Shown one piece after another: positions 9,661 through 17,909 of a DNA stretch of 64,000 bases. The stretch lies in the NCBI GenBank assembly GCA_005503335.1, contig SCMQ01000003.1, positions 62,001 through 126,000 on the forward strand, read 5' to 3'. The notes under the pieces were generated by a model that had not been told where the DNA came from, did no database searches, and saw only the letters and a list, made by a program, of their open reading frames with translations. This DNA is from Comamonadaceae bacterium 2FH. Its GTDB lineage: Bacteria; Pseudomonadota; Gammaproteobacteria; Burkholderiales; Burkholderiaceae_C. Position numbers and translations under genes: made by a program. Each line of letters begins with the position of its first letter. The stretch's first letter is position 1.

Positions 9661-10977
9661 TCAGCTCGCGCTCTGGACGCAGGCGCGGCGGATCTCCTCG
9701 GTGGCGGCCGAGGGCGAGATGCCCAGGACGATGGACAGCAGCTCCCGGCAGCGGCGGTAGACGCGCACCGACTCGGCGTGCTCGCCGCGCTGATGGTGGC
9801 AGAACATGAGGCGCTGGTAGAAGCTCTCTGCCAGGTTGTCGATCTCTATGCCGCGCTCGTAGACCTCGATCGCGGCCTCCCATTGGCCGGCGCTCTCCAG
9901 GCGCGCACCGAGGGCGCGCACCAGGCGCTGGAAGCGGTTGCGCAGGCGGTCGCGGTAGGGCAGGGACCAGGGCTGCTCGGCCTCGGACTGCAGGAAATGC
10001 CCCTGGTAGAGCCTGAGCGCCGCCTGGGCGCCCGACTCGGAGAACGCGTCCTCGCGTCGGCTGCCGTCCTCGCTGCCGTGGACCCTGGACGTCGTCAGAT
10101 GCTCGAAGGCCCAGGCGTCGACCCAGCAATGGTCGGCATCGAGCGTGAGCTTGGCGTCGTGCAGGTGCAAGACCTCGTTGTGGCCGAGCAGGCGGCGCAG
10201 CCGGTGCAAGGTGTTGTCGAACAGGTTGCGCAGGTTGCTGCTGCTCTCGTCGGGCCACACGGTCTGCATCAGGCGCGTGGTGTGCACCTCGCGGCCGCCC
10301 TGGGCGATCAGGGCTTGCAGCAGGTCCAGGGCCTTGCGCGGCGATTTGCCGTTGAAGGCCAGCGGCTGGTCCTCGCAGACCAGGTAGAAGCCGCCCAGCG
10401 TGAAGATGCGGACCGGCCAGGGCCAGTGCGGCGTGTCGGCCTTGTGGGGGCGCAGCTGCCGCAGGCGGATCAGGCGCTTGACATAGTCGATTTCGACGCC
10501 GGCGTCCAGGGCCTCGCTGCACAGGCGCGCCATCATCTCGGGCAGGTCCGGCAGGGTCTCGTCGAAGCCTTCGCGTCTGGCCCGCTCGAAGGCCGCTCGC
10601 AGCATGGCCTGGCAGGCCTCCTGCCAGCCCAGCTGGCGCAGGATGTCGGCGAGGAACAACTGGGCAACGACATGCTGGGCATCGGCCTCGCGGCTGGCCT
10701 GCTCCTCGCACTGGCGCGCCGTGCTCAGCGCCTGCTCGAGTTCGCCGCAGGCGGCCAAGGCCTGGGCCAGCAGGCCCTGGGCGCTGACCCGCTCCATGCC
10801 GGCCTGCGCGTCGGCGACCCAGCGCTGCGCCTGCGCCCTTGCAGCCTGCGGCTGCTGATACAGCAGGGTGGTCCAGGAGGGCGCGTCATAAGCCAGAGGC
10901 GCCATAGGCGATGCCGCCTCGGCCCACGAGGCTGGTAACGCCTGGTAATCATCGGCGTTTATTTGACCTTGTTTCAC
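9661..10977 (-). CDS. BTAD-domain transcriptional regulator (SARP/MalT-like architecture)
   Basis: Predicted cytoplasmic transcription factor of 438 residues from a GTG at 10977. An N-terminal helical, TPR-like part (about residues 1-180) is followed by an OmpR-type winged helix (about 190-285, with FTLGGF and NGKSPRKALDLLQAL) and then a bacterial transcriptional activator domain to the C-terminus (YRRCRELLSIVLGI near the end). The frame stays open upstream to an ATG at 11089-11091, which would give 476 residues. That stretch is AT-richer and looks non-coding, whereas the GTG has GGGAG seven bases before it, so the shorter form is preferred. It lies directly upstream of the giant repetitive protein on the same strand, separated by 243 bp, and is a natural candidate to control it. 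That link is inference; no ligand or target is evident. Confidence 0.82.
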   Translation of the reverse strand: MKQGQINADDYQALPASWAEAASPMAPLAYDAPSWTTLLYQQPQAARAQAQRWVADAQAGMERVSAQGLLAQALAACGELEQALSTARQCEEQASREADAQHVVAQLFLADILRQLGWQEACQAMLRAAFERARREGFDETLPDLPEMMARLCSEALDAGVEIDYVKRLIRLRQLRPHKADTPHWPWPVRIFTLGGFYLVCEDQPLAFNGKSPRKALDLLQALIAQGGREVHTTRLMQTVWPDESSSNLRNLFDNTLHRLRRLLGHNEVLHLHDAKLTLDADHCWVDAWAFEHLTTSRVHGSEDGSRREDAFSESGAQAALRLYQGHFLQSEAEQPWSLPYRDRLRNRFQRLVRALGARLESAGQWEAAIEVYERGIEIDNLAESFYQRLMFCHHQRGEHAESVRVYRRCRELLSIVLGISPSAATEEIRRACVQSAS

Positions 10978-11054
10978 GAAAACACTCCCTGTCCTCGCTG
11001 ATTTGGTTTCGATTTTCAGCGTGCAGATGAATTCTTGTACGTTTGTTACCGAGG

Positions 11055-11083
11055 TATTTACCTGTTGTTTCGTTTGCAACCAA
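11055..11083 (-). promoter_or_regulatory. Possible sigma-70 promoter for the BTAD regulator
   Basis: On the minus strand TTGGTT and TAAATA are separated by 17 bases, in a locally AT-rich stretch about 80 bp upstream of the preferred GTG start of the regulator. The match to consensus is only moderate. If real, it supports the short form of the protein, because the long-form ATG would lie upstream of this promoter. Confidence 0.3.
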
Positions 11084-11167
11084 TTTGTCATGGGTCACGC
11101 CATGGCGGTGCCAATGCACCGGTTACGGGCGCGGGGAGGGGGCGGGGGCGCAGTGGGAGCGCGCCGT

Positions 11168-11578
11168 TCAGTCGTCCAGCGAAGCGCTCCAGCGGCTGTT
11201 CCACTCGCGCGCCTGCTGCTGGTCGCGCCGCTCGCGCTTGGTTGGACGCCCCTGGGTCAGGCTCAGGGCCGGCTCGGGCGCCAAGCGGCGCTGCTCGGCC
11301 GCCTTCTCGCGCGCGGCGAGGCTGTCCGCGGTTTCCTCGTAGAGCTGCTGTGCCACCGGGGCCGGGCCGCGCATGGCGCTCAGGCCCTTGACGACGACGC
11401 TGCGCTGCACCGGGCCCTGGCGCAGCGTCACGGTGTCACCCGGCCGGACCTCGCGCGAGGGCTTGGCGTCCTGGCCGTTGACCTGCACCCGGCCCTTGCC
11501 GATTTCCTCGGCGGCCAGCGAGCGTGTCTTGTAAAACCTCGCGGCCCAAAGCCATTTGTCGATGCGCTGTGTATCCAT
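11168..11578 (-). CDS. hslR: Heat-shock protein 15 / S4-domain RNA-binding protein
   Basis: A 136-residue basic protein starting MDTQRIDKWLWAARFYKTR, the classic opening of the S4 domain in Hsp15. The S4 fold (about residues 5-65, with VNG-x-AKPSREVRPGD) is followed by a Lys/Arg-rich tail (GRPTKRERRDQQ). Hsp15 binds free 50S subunits carrying a nascent chain and helps rescue stalled ribosomes after heat shock. The length matches the family (about 130 residues). The gene ends 11 bp-scale downstream of tctE on the same strand, so co-transcription with tctDE is possible but probably incidental. Confidence 0.93.
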   Translation of the reverse strand: MDTQRIDKWLWAARFYKTRSLAAEEIGKGRVQVNGQDAKPSREVRPGDTVTLRQGPVQRSVVVKGLSAMRGPAPVAQQLYEETADSLAAREKAAEQRRLAPEPALSLTQGRPTKRERRDQQQAREWNSRWSASLDD

Positions 11579-11589
11579 CAGCAGCGATG

Positions 11590-13035
11590 CTACGCCGCCT
11601 GCGGTGCCAACGGTAGTCGCACCGTCGCGTCCAGCCCGGCCAAGCGGCCCTGGCTCATGCGGTTGTCGAGCGCGATGCGGCCTTGCAGCGCATCCGCGAT
11701 CTCCCTGCAGATCGCCAGGCCCAGACCCGAGCCATGGCGCACGTCGCCGGCGGAAAACGGCTGGAACAGCCGGCCCGCGAGATCCGCGTCGAGACCGGGG
11801 CCGCTGTCGCTGATGGTCAGCGTCGCGTGCTGCGCATCGCTGCTCACGCGCACCGACAGCGGGGCGCCTTCGGGCGTGTGGCGGATCGCGTTGTGCAGCA
11901 GGTTGCGAACGAGCTCGCGCAGCATCCAATCGTGCGCCAGCACCGGGGCCGGCGCGGTCTCGATGTCGAAGTCGATGTCGCGCTCGGCCATCAGCGGTGC
12001 CAGGTCCAGCGCCACCTCGCGCACGGCGGCCGCCAGGTCCGCCACGGTCGGGGCGCTTTGCTGGCGCAGCTGCTCGACCTTGGCCAGGGCCAGCATCTGG
12101 TTGGCCAGCAGGGTGGCGCGGTCCACCGTGCCGTTGATTTCCTGCAGCGCCTGGGTGGGCGCGACGTCGCCGCGCAGCGCCGACTGCACCTGGATCTTGA
12201 GCACGGCCAGCGGCGTGCGCAGCTGGTGCGAGGCGTCGCGCACGAAGCGCTTCTGGTGCTCCAGCAGGTGGGCCAGCCGGCCCATGACCTGGTTGGTCGC
12301 GTCGATCAGCGGATGCAGCTCGCGCGGGGCGTCGGGCGCGGCGATCGGCGTGAGGTCGCCCTCGGCGCGCGCGCGCAGCTGCGCCGAGAGCACGCGCACC
12401 GGCCGCGTGGCGCGCTGCACCACCAGCACCACCACGGCCGCGATCACGGCCACCAGCAGCAGCTGGCGCCACAGCGTGTCGAGCAGCAGCTGGCGCGCCA
12501 GCGTGTGGCGCAGCTCCAGCGTCTCGGCCACCTGGATCAGGGCCATGCCGCGCCCGTTGGCGCTGGCCACGGGCTGCAGCAGGGCGGCCACGCGCACCGG
12601 CTGGTCGCGGTAACGGTCATCGTAGAAGTCGACCAGCGCGGCATAGGCAGGGCGCTGCGGGATGCGGCCGCGCCAGGCCGGCAGGTCGGCGAAGCCCGAC
12701 ACCGGCTCGCCGCTCGGGCTCGAGACCTTGTAGAAAATGCGGCTCTGGTTGTCGGCCTCGAAGGCTTCGAGCGCGGAATAGGGCACCAGGGCGCGCAGGC
12801 GCGCCTGCTCGTCGTAGCCTTGCACGTCGAGCTGCTCGCTGATGGTCTTGGCCGAGGCCAGCAGGGTGCGGTCGTAGGCCGTGTTGGCCGCGGCCAGGGC
12901 CTGGCGGTACAGGCTCCAGGTGTTGAAGGCCACCACCAGGCCGACCGGCAGCAGGATGCCCAGCAGCAGCTGGCGCCTGAGGGACTGCGGGCGCAGCCGG
13001 GCCGTCAGGCTTGCGGCTAGCGCGCCTGGCTTCAC
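11590..13035 (-). CDS. tctE: Sensor histidine kinase, TctE-like
   Basis: Membrane sensor kinase of 481 residues. It has a TM helix at about 22-40, a periplasmic sensor segment at about 45-185 (TctE N-terminal type), a second TM at about 190-207, and a HAMP-like linker. The phosphoacceptor is His270 in RDASHQLRTPLAVLK. The catalytic domain shows the N box (ELVRNLLHNAIRH), G1 (DSGPGL) and G2 (GSGLGLAI). The GTG start at 13035 overlaps the tctD stop by 4 bp (GTGA), indicating translational coupling. It is divergent from tctC, so the pair most likely senses an extracytoplasmic tri- or dicarboxylate and controls tctCBA; the ligand is not deducible. An open frame running upstream through tctD and beyond to 15012 is an artefact of frame continuity. 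Confidence 0.92.
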   Translation of the reverse strand: MKPGALAASLTARLRPQSLRRQLLLGILLPVGLVVAFNTWSLYRQALAAANTAYDRTLLASAKTISEQLDVQGYDEQARLRALVPYSALEAFEADNQSRIFYKVSSPSGEPVSGFADLPAWRGRIPQRPAYAALVDFYDDRYRDQPVRVAALLQPVASANGRGMALIQVAETLELRHTLARQLLLDTLWRQLLLVAVIAAVVVLVVQRATRPVRVLSAQLRARAEGDLTPIAAPDAPRELHPLIDATNQVMGRLAHLLEHQKRFVRDASHQLRTPLAVLKIQVQSALRGDVAPTQALQEINGTVDRATLLANQMLALAKVEQLRQQSAPTVADLAAAVREVALDLAPLMAERDIDFDIETAPAPVLAHDWMLRELVRNLLHNAIRHTPEGAPLSVRVSSDAQHATLTISDSGPGLDADLAGRLFQPFSAGDVRHGSGLGLAICREIADALQGRIALDNRMSQGRLAGLDATVRLPLAPQAA

Positions 13036-13721
13036 GCCGCCACCTTGAGCAGGTAGCCCAGGCCGCGCAGCGTGACCAGGGCCACGCCGGTGTGGGCCAG
13101 CTTCTTGCGCAGCCGGTAGGCCACGACCTCGATGGCCTCGTACTGCACCTCGGCCGCGCCGGGAAACACCAGCTCGAACAGGCGCTCCTTGGCCACGGCC
13201 TGGCCGGGCCGCGCCAGCAGCGCCTGCAGCAGCGCGAGCTCGCGCGGCGCCAGGTCCAGCACCTCGTCGCGGCAATAGACGGCGCCGCTGTCGCGGTCCA
13301 GGCGCAGCGTGCCGAAGCCGGTCGTGGCGGGCAGGGGGGCCTCGGTGGCGCCGGCGCGCGCGGCGCTGCGCCGCGCCAGGGCGCGCACGCGCGCCTCGAG
13401 TTCGTCGAGGTCGAAGGGCTTGGGCAGGTAGTCGTCGGCACCGGTGTTGAGGCCGATGATGCGGTCGCCTACGGTGCCACGCGCGGTCAGGATCAGCACC
13501 GGCTGGCTCCAGCCGCTGGCGCGCGCCTGCTGCAGCACCTGCAGGCCGTCCAGCCCGGGCAGGGTCAGGTCCAGCATCACCACATCGGGCTGGAAGGCCG
13601 GCCATTTGAGCAGGGCCTGGTGGCCGTCGCCGCAGGCCGCCACCTCCATGCCGCGGCGCGACAGGCTGCGCTGCAGCGTGGTCTGCATGGTCGGATCGTC
13701 TTCTACAAGCAACAGTTTCAT
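13032..13721 (-). CDS. tctD: OmpR-family response regulator, TctD-like
   Basis: A 229-residue response regulator with a receiver domain at residues 1-115: acidic pair Asp8/Asp9, phospho-acceptor Asp51 in VVMLDLTLPGLDG, and the KPF motif. An OmpR/PhoB winged helix follows (about 130-225, ending LRGLGYLLKVAA). The chosen ATG (MKLLLVEDD) is at the canonical position for the fold; an upstream ATG at 13805 would add 28 unrelated residues. It is the partner of the kinase encoded immediately downstream and transcribed away from tctC across a 121-bp gap. That gap holds two TTGACA hexamers on the plus strand at 13745 and 13783, but no convincing -10 boxes. Confidence 0.93.
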   Translation of the reverse strand: MKLLLVEDDPTMQTTLQRSLSRRGMEVAACGDGHQALLKWPAFQPDVVMLDLTLPGLDGLQVLQQARASGWSQPVLILTARGTVGDRIIGLNTGADDYLPKPFDLDELEARVRALARRSAARAGATEAPLPATTGFGTLRLDRDSGAVYCRDEVLDLAPRELALLQALLARPGQAVAKERLFELVFPGAAEVQYEAIEVVAYRLRKKLAHTGVALVTLRGLGYLLKVAA

Positions 13722-13842
13722 GGGTAAGGCCTGCGAACAGGCCCTTGACATTAGCACTTTCCCTGATGTCCAGGACAGCCGTTTGACAGCTTGAGGGCCC
13801 ATCATCGCCCCCTATCGCAACCACAAGTTCAGGAGACAAGCC

Positions 13843-14802
13843 ATGCGTCGTGACACCTTCCTCAAGTCCCTGGCCGCGCTGGCGGCCGCCGGCGCGCTGC
13901 CGCTGCCGGCCCTGGCCGCCGCCAACCTCAAGATGATGATCCCCGCCAATCCCGGCGGCGGCTGGGACACCACCGGTCGAGCCCTGGGCAAGGCGCTGCA
14001 GGACAGCGGTGCTGCCTCGTCGGTGAGCTACGACAACAAGGGCGGCGCGGCCGGCGCGATCGGCCTGGCCCAGTTCGTCAACGCCAGCAAGGGCGACCCG
14101 AACGCGCTGATGGTGATGGGCGCCGTCATGGTCGGCGGCATCATCACCGGCAAGCCGCCGGTGAGCCTGTCGCAGGCCACGCCGCTGGCGCGCCTGACCA
14201 GCGAGTACAACGTCTTCGTGCTGCCGCCGAACTCGCCCTTCAAATCCATGAAGGAGGTGGTCGAGCAGCTCAAGAAGGATCCCGGCAGCGTGAAGTGGGG
14301 CGGCGGCTCGCGCGGCTCCACCGAGCACATCGCGGCCGCCATGATCGCGCGCGAGGTCGGCGTCGATGCGGCCAAGATCAACTACGTGGCCTTCCGCGGG
14401 GGCGGCGAGGCCACCGCGGCCATCCTGGGCGGCAACGTCACGGTGGGCGGCAGCGGCTACAGCGAGTTCGCCGAATACATCACCACCGGCAAGATGAAGG
14501 GCATCGCCGTGACCTCGGGCGCGCGCCTGAAGGGCGTGGCCATTCCCACGCTCAAGGAGCAGGGCATCAACGTCGAGATCGGCAACTGGCGCGGCGTGTA
14601 CGGCGCGCCCGGCATCACGGCGACGCAGCGCAAGGACCTGATCGAGATGATCGTCAAGGCCACCAAGCACAAGAGCTGGCTGGACGCGCTGGAGAAGAAC
14701 GGCTGGACGCCGGCCTTCATGACGGGCGACGAGTTCGGCAACTTCGTGGACAACGAGTTCGCCAGCATGCGCGCCACCATGGCAAAGAGCGGAATGATCT
14801 GA
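13843..14802 (+). CDS. tctC: Tripartite tricarboxylate transporter substrate-binding protein
   Basis: Periplasmic binding protein of 319 residues in the TctC/Bug family. A signal peptide occupies about residues 1-26 (charged start, hydrophobic core, cleavage near ALAAA). The mature N-terminus has the family motif PANPGGGWDTTGRALG in the first ligand loop, followed by the second binding segment around GGAAGAIG. It captures a carboxylate in the periplasm and delivers it to TctAB. It is the first gene of a tctCBA operon, preceded by an AGGAG ribosome site, and divergent from tctDE. Downstream of its stop lie two hairpins that probably stabilise its message relative to tctB and tctA. Confidence 0.95.
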   Translation: MRRDTFLKSLAALAAAGALPLPALAAANLKMMIPANPGGGWDTTGRALGKALQDSGAASSVSYDNKGGAAGAIGLAQFVNASKGDPNALMVMGAVMVGGIITGKPPVSLSQATPLARLTSEYNVFVLPPNSPFKSMKEVVEQLKKDPGSVKWGGGSRGSTEHIAAAMIAREVGVDAAKINYVAFRGGGEATAAILGGNVTVGGSGYSEFAEYITTGKMKGIAVTSGARLKGVAIPTLKEQGINVEIGNWRGVYGAPGITATQRKDLIEMIVKATKHKSWLDALEKNGWTPAFMTGDEFGNFVDNEFASMRATMAKSGMI

Positions 14803-14848
14803 GCATCCCGCGCATTGCCTTAGTCTTGACCGGCTGAACCCCTCCCAA

Positions 14849-14888
14849 CCCTTCCCGCCGAGCGGGAAGGGGCGGCCCCTCGGGCCGC
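14849..14888 (+). repeat. Tandem intergenic hairpins between tctC and tctB
   Basis: Two back-to-back stem-loops. The first has arms CCCTTCCCGC-type (14849-14858) and GCGGGAAGGG (14862-14871) around a 3-base loop. The second has arms GCGGCCC (14872-14878) and GGGCCGC (14882-14888). No T-run follows, so a REP-like role in mRNA stability or processing fits better than a terminator. The CCCAACCC-lead plus CTTCCC/GGGAAG palindrome recurs at 25881-25912, suggesting a dispersed repeat family. Confidence 0.7.
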
Positions 14889-14914
14889 ATCGCTTTTCTC
14901 CCGCGGGGCATCCC

Positions 14915-15430
14915 ATGACACAACATTCCTCCCGTTCGCCTGCCGCGCAGGCGCTGATCGGCGCCGGCACGCTGCTCGTGGCCGGCGTGCTGGCCTGGGG
15001 CGCGGCGACCACCTCGTCCGATGCCGGCTACGCGGGCGTCGGCCCCAATTTCCTGCCCTGGCTGGTGGCCGCCGTGATGGCGCTGTGTGGCGCCTGGCTG
15101 ATCTGGGAAGCGCGCAGCGGCGGCTTTCGCGAGCTGGAGGAGGGATCGGGCGCCGAGACCGGACACTGGCCCGGCTTCGCCTGGGTGAGCGCCGGCCTGC
15201 TGCTCAACGCCGCGCTGATCACCACGCTGGGCTTCATCCTGAGCTGCGCGCTGTGCTTCCTGCTGGCCGTGCGCGGCTTCAGGAGCTCCGAGGGGCGGCT
15301 GGACCTGAGCCTGCGCGCCTGGGTGCGCGACGCCGCCATCGGCATCCTGATCGCGGCGCCCGTCTACTGGATGTTCACGCAGCTGCTGGCCATCAACCTG
15401 CCCGGCCTCACCGGCACCGGCTGGCTTTAA
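14915..15430 (+). CDS. tctB: Tripartite tricarboxylate transporter small membrane subunit
   Basis: A 171-residue integral membrane protein with four predicted TM segments (about 11-30, 45-65, 90-125 as two helices with a short turn, and 140-160), the TctB layout. It partners TctA to form the inner-membrane part of the secondary carboxylate transporter. Its stop codon TAA lies inside the 5-bp TTTAA target duplication of the miniature element that follows, so the element inserted exactly at the end of this gene without changing the protein. Confidence 0.93.
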   Translation: MTQHSSRSPAAQALIGAGTLLVAGVLAWGAATTSSDAGYAGVGPNFLPWLVAAVMALCGAWLIWEARSGGFRELEEGSGAETGHWPGFAWVSAGLLLNAALITTLGFILSCALCFLLAVRGFRSSEGRLDLSLRAWVRDAAIGILIAAPVYWMFTQLLAINLPGLTGTGWL

Positions 15431-15664
15431 CCTAGAAACGGCAGTTGACCGCTTGTTTCCCGCAGGACGTACCCGTGCCCATGGACGTTTTTGACCACGA
15501 ACCGCATCACCTGCATGGTGAGAGCGCTACGCACCCGATTGCGCCGCCCTGGGGCGCGCTGGCGGCGTTGCTCCTCCTTGCTGGCAGTAGCCAGCCGCAT
15601 CGTCGCGCCTTGCCAGCCCACCCCATGACGGCCCACTCGGGCGCGTCCAACTGCCGTTTCTAGG
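15431..15664. mobile_element. 234-bp MITE-like element with 17-bp perfect TIRs and TTTAA target duplication
   Basis: The left end reads CCTAGAAACGGCAGTTG (15431-15447) and the right end (15648-15664) is its exact reverse complement. The direct repeat TTTAA immediately flanks both ends (15426-15430 and 15665-15669), as expected of a target-site duplication. The interior holds only a short minus-strand open frame (about 55 residues from 15601, rich in Arg/Gln/Val, ending at the left TIR) that I do not recognise as a transposase. It is probably a non-autonomous element or the fused ends of a deleted insertion sequence. It sits between tctB and tctA, and both genes remain intact. Confidence 0.88.
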
Positions 15665-15681
15665 TTTAAAGAGATCACGAC

Positions 15682-17187
15682 ATGGACATCCTGAATTCCC
15701 TGCTCGCGGGCTTCGCCACGGCGGCCACGCCGCTGAACCTCATGTGGGCCTTCGTCGGCTGCGTCATCGGCACGGCCGTGGGCGTGCTGCCCGGCATAGG
15801 CCCGGCGGTGGCCGTGGCCATGCTGCTGCCCATCACCACCAAGGTCGACCCCACGGCCTCGCTGATCTTCTTCGCCGGCATCTACTATGGCGCCATGTAC
15901 GGCGGCTCGACCACCTCGATCCTCTTGAACACGCCGGGCGAGTCCGGCTCCATGGTCACGGCCATGGAAGGCAACAAGATGGCCAAGAGCGGCCGCGCCG
16001 GGGCGGCGTTGGCGACGGCGGCCATAGGCTCCTTCGTGGCCGGCACCATTGCCACCGTGGTGGTCTCCTTCTTCGCGCCGCTGGTAGCCAACTACGCGGT
16101 GCGCCTGGGGCCGCCCGAGTATTTCCTGCTCATGGTGCTGGCCTTCACCACCGTGAGCGCGGTGCTGGGCAAGAGCACGCTGCGCGGCATGGCGGCGCTG
16201 TTCGCCGGCCTGGCGCTGGGCTTGGTCGGCATCGACCAGATTTCTGGCCAGGCCCGCTACACCGGCGGCGTGCCGGAGCTGATGGACGGCCTTGAGGTGG
16301 TGCTGATCGCGGTCGGCCTGTTCGCCGTGGGCGAGGCGCTCTACCACGTGCTCTACGAAGGGCGCGTGCAGGAGACGCAGAACCGCATGAGCAAGGTGCA
16401 CATGACGAAGCAGGAGTGGCGGCGCTCCTGGCCGGCCTGGCTGCGCGCGACCTTCATCGGCATTCCCTTCGGCACCATCCCGGCCGGCGGCAGCGAGATC
16501 CCGACCTTCCTGAGCTACGCCACCGAGAAGAAGCTGTCCGCGCACAAGAACGAGTTCGGCACCACGGGCGCGATCGAGGGCGTGGCCGGTCCCGAGGCGG
16601 CCAACAACGCCGCCATCACGGCCACGCTGATCCCGCTGCTCACGCTGGGCATCCCGACCTCGAACACCACGGCCATCATGCTGGGCGCGTTCCAGAACTA
16701 CGGCATACAGCCCGGCCCGCAGCTGTTCGACAGGAACGCCGCCCTGGTCTGGGCGCTGATCGCCTCCATGTTCATAGGCAACCTGATGCTGCTGATCCTG
16801 AACCTGCCGCTGGTGGGCCTGTGGGTCAAGCTGCTGCGGATACCGAAGGCCTACCTCTACGCCGGCATCCTGATCTTTGCGACCCTGGGCGTGTACGGCA
16901 TGCGCCAGAGCGCCTTCGACCTGGTGCTGCTCTACGTCATCGGCCTGCTGGGCGTGCTGATGCGCCGCTACGACTTCCCGACGGCGCCGGTGGTGGTCGG
17001 CATGATCCTGGGCCCGCTGGCCGAGGCGCAGATGCGCAATGCGCTCTCGATCGGCGAGGGCAAATGGACCGTGTTCATCGATCGCCCCGTATCCATCGTG
17101 CTGCTGTCCATCGTGATCACGGTGCTGGTGCTGCCGCGCCTGGGCAAGCACTGGGCTGCGCGCCGCATGGCTGCCCTGCAGGGCTGA
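15682..17187 (+). CDS. tctA: Tripartite tricarboxylate transporter large membrane subunit
   Basis: A 501-residue polytopic membrane protein, the TctA permease of the tripartite tricarboxylate transporter. The family signatures [19 protein letters not shown] and [20 protein letters not shown] occur near residues 34-85, and the second repeat of the fold carries [16 protein letters not shown] and [19 protein letters not shown]. About ten or more TM segments are visible and the length is normal. It is separated from tctB by the miniature element, so its translation depends on a ribosome site just downstream of the element; whether the element affects transcription is unknown. It is followed by a large interspersed repeat rather than another gene. 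Confidence 0.96.
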   Translation: MDILNSLLAGFATAATPLNLMWAFVGCVIGTAVGVLPGIGPAVAVAMLLPITTKVDPTASLIFFAGIYYGAMYGGSTTSILLNTPGESGSMVTAMEGNKMAKSGRAGAALATAAIGSFVAGTIATVVVSFFAPLVANYAVRLGPPEYFLLMVLAFTTVSAVLGKSTLRGMAALFAGLALGLVGIDQISGQARYTGGVPELMDGLEVVLIAVGLFAVGEALYHVLYEGRVQETQNRMSKVHMTKQEWRRSWPAWLRATFIGIPFGTIPAGGSEIPTFLSYATEKKLSAHKNEFGTTGAIEGVAGPEAANNAAITATLIPLLTLGIPTSNTTAIMLGAFQNYGIQPGPQLFDRNAALVWALIASMFIGNLMLLILNLPLVGLWVKLLRIPKAYLYAGILIFATLGVYGMRQSAFDLVLLYVIGLLGVLMRRYDFPTAPVVVGMILGPLAEAQMRNALSIGEGKWTVFIDRPVSIVLLSIVITVLVLPRLGKHWAARRMAALQG

Positions 17188-17240
17188 CGCGGAAGCGCCT
17201 GCGGGGGAGAGGGCCGGGGGAGGGCTCTCGCAGTTCCTCG

Positions 17241-17778
17241 CGGCAAAGGCGTGCGCGGGCAGGCCGCAGCGCTTCAAGCGATGCGGTCGCTGCTGTGCAG
17301 CGACTCCCCTGCGATGCTCGCGCCCGCGGCCCGTCGCAGAACTCGCTGCGTTCGCTGCGCTCACTCCGCTCAAACAACTGCGACGAGTCAGATCACGATG
17401 CGCGCTGCGCGCGCGGCCGCAGTCGCTGCGCTTCTCGGCGCCTCGCAGGCGCGCTGCAACCTGCCCGCGCACGCCTTTGCAGAGGCCGTGTTGGTGCGCC
17501 AACGGCAACGAGCGCCGCTTCGTCACTTTGCCGCGGCAGGCGGTGCCCGGTGGGGGCGATTTCTGTGGCGGCTGCGCTGGGCGGTCTGGGGTCGGGCGCG
17601 CTGCTCCAGCGCGCTTCGTTTCTGACTCGCGGCCGCTGTTTGAACGTAGCGCCCGCAGGGCGCGAAGTGAGTTCGGCCGCGCCGGCCCCAGGCCGTTCAG
17701 CGCAGCGGAGTCGGCGCCAAGCGCCGACCGCCACAGTATGAGCCCCTGCCGGGTACTGCCTGCCGCGGTGCGAGGTGC
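17241..17778 (+). repeat. Interspersed pseudo-palindromic repeat, copy A
   Basis: This fills most of the 722-bp gap between tctA and the helicase. It starts with GGCAAAGGCGTGCGCGGGC and runs through modules built on GAGTCAGATCACGA and GCGCGCTGCGCGCGC. A central module CACGCCTTTGCAGAGGC is followed by inverted versions of the early modules. It ends at 17740-17778 with a 39-base terminal segment that also bounds copy B. Read in reverse, copy B (42333-42917) aligns with it essentially throughout; copy C (57513-57820) matches its first part. The left terminal repeat is eroded. I see no gene in it. The remaining 130 bp before the helicase show nothing recognisable. Confidence 0.85.
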
Positions 17779-17909
17779 GCAGCCTGCGAAGCGGGTCCGT
17801 CTTGCTCTGCGCAGCAAACAAAGCGGGAATCCCATCCCGAAAAGAACCCGCGCAGCCCCATAGAGATCGTGAACAGGCTCTTATCCGGCGAAGCTGCCAA
17901 AATGGTCCT

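Noticed and set aside
13722-13842. Sigma-70 promoters at the two TTGACA hexamers between tctD and tctC
   Set aside because: No acceptable -10 box at 16-18 bases from either hexamer on the plus strand, so only the hexamers are mentioned.
11590-15012. A single 1140-codon minus-strand frame spanning tctE and beyond
   Set aside because: Only its C-terminal 481 codons are a sensor kinase. The upstream part runs opposite tctC and through tctD in the wrong frame. The tctD-tctE GTGA junction gives the true start.
15427-17835. An 802-codon minus-strand frame across tctA, the miniature element and repeat A
   Set aside because: It is antisense to tctA and repeat sequence. The piece inside the miniature element is not recognisable as a transposase.
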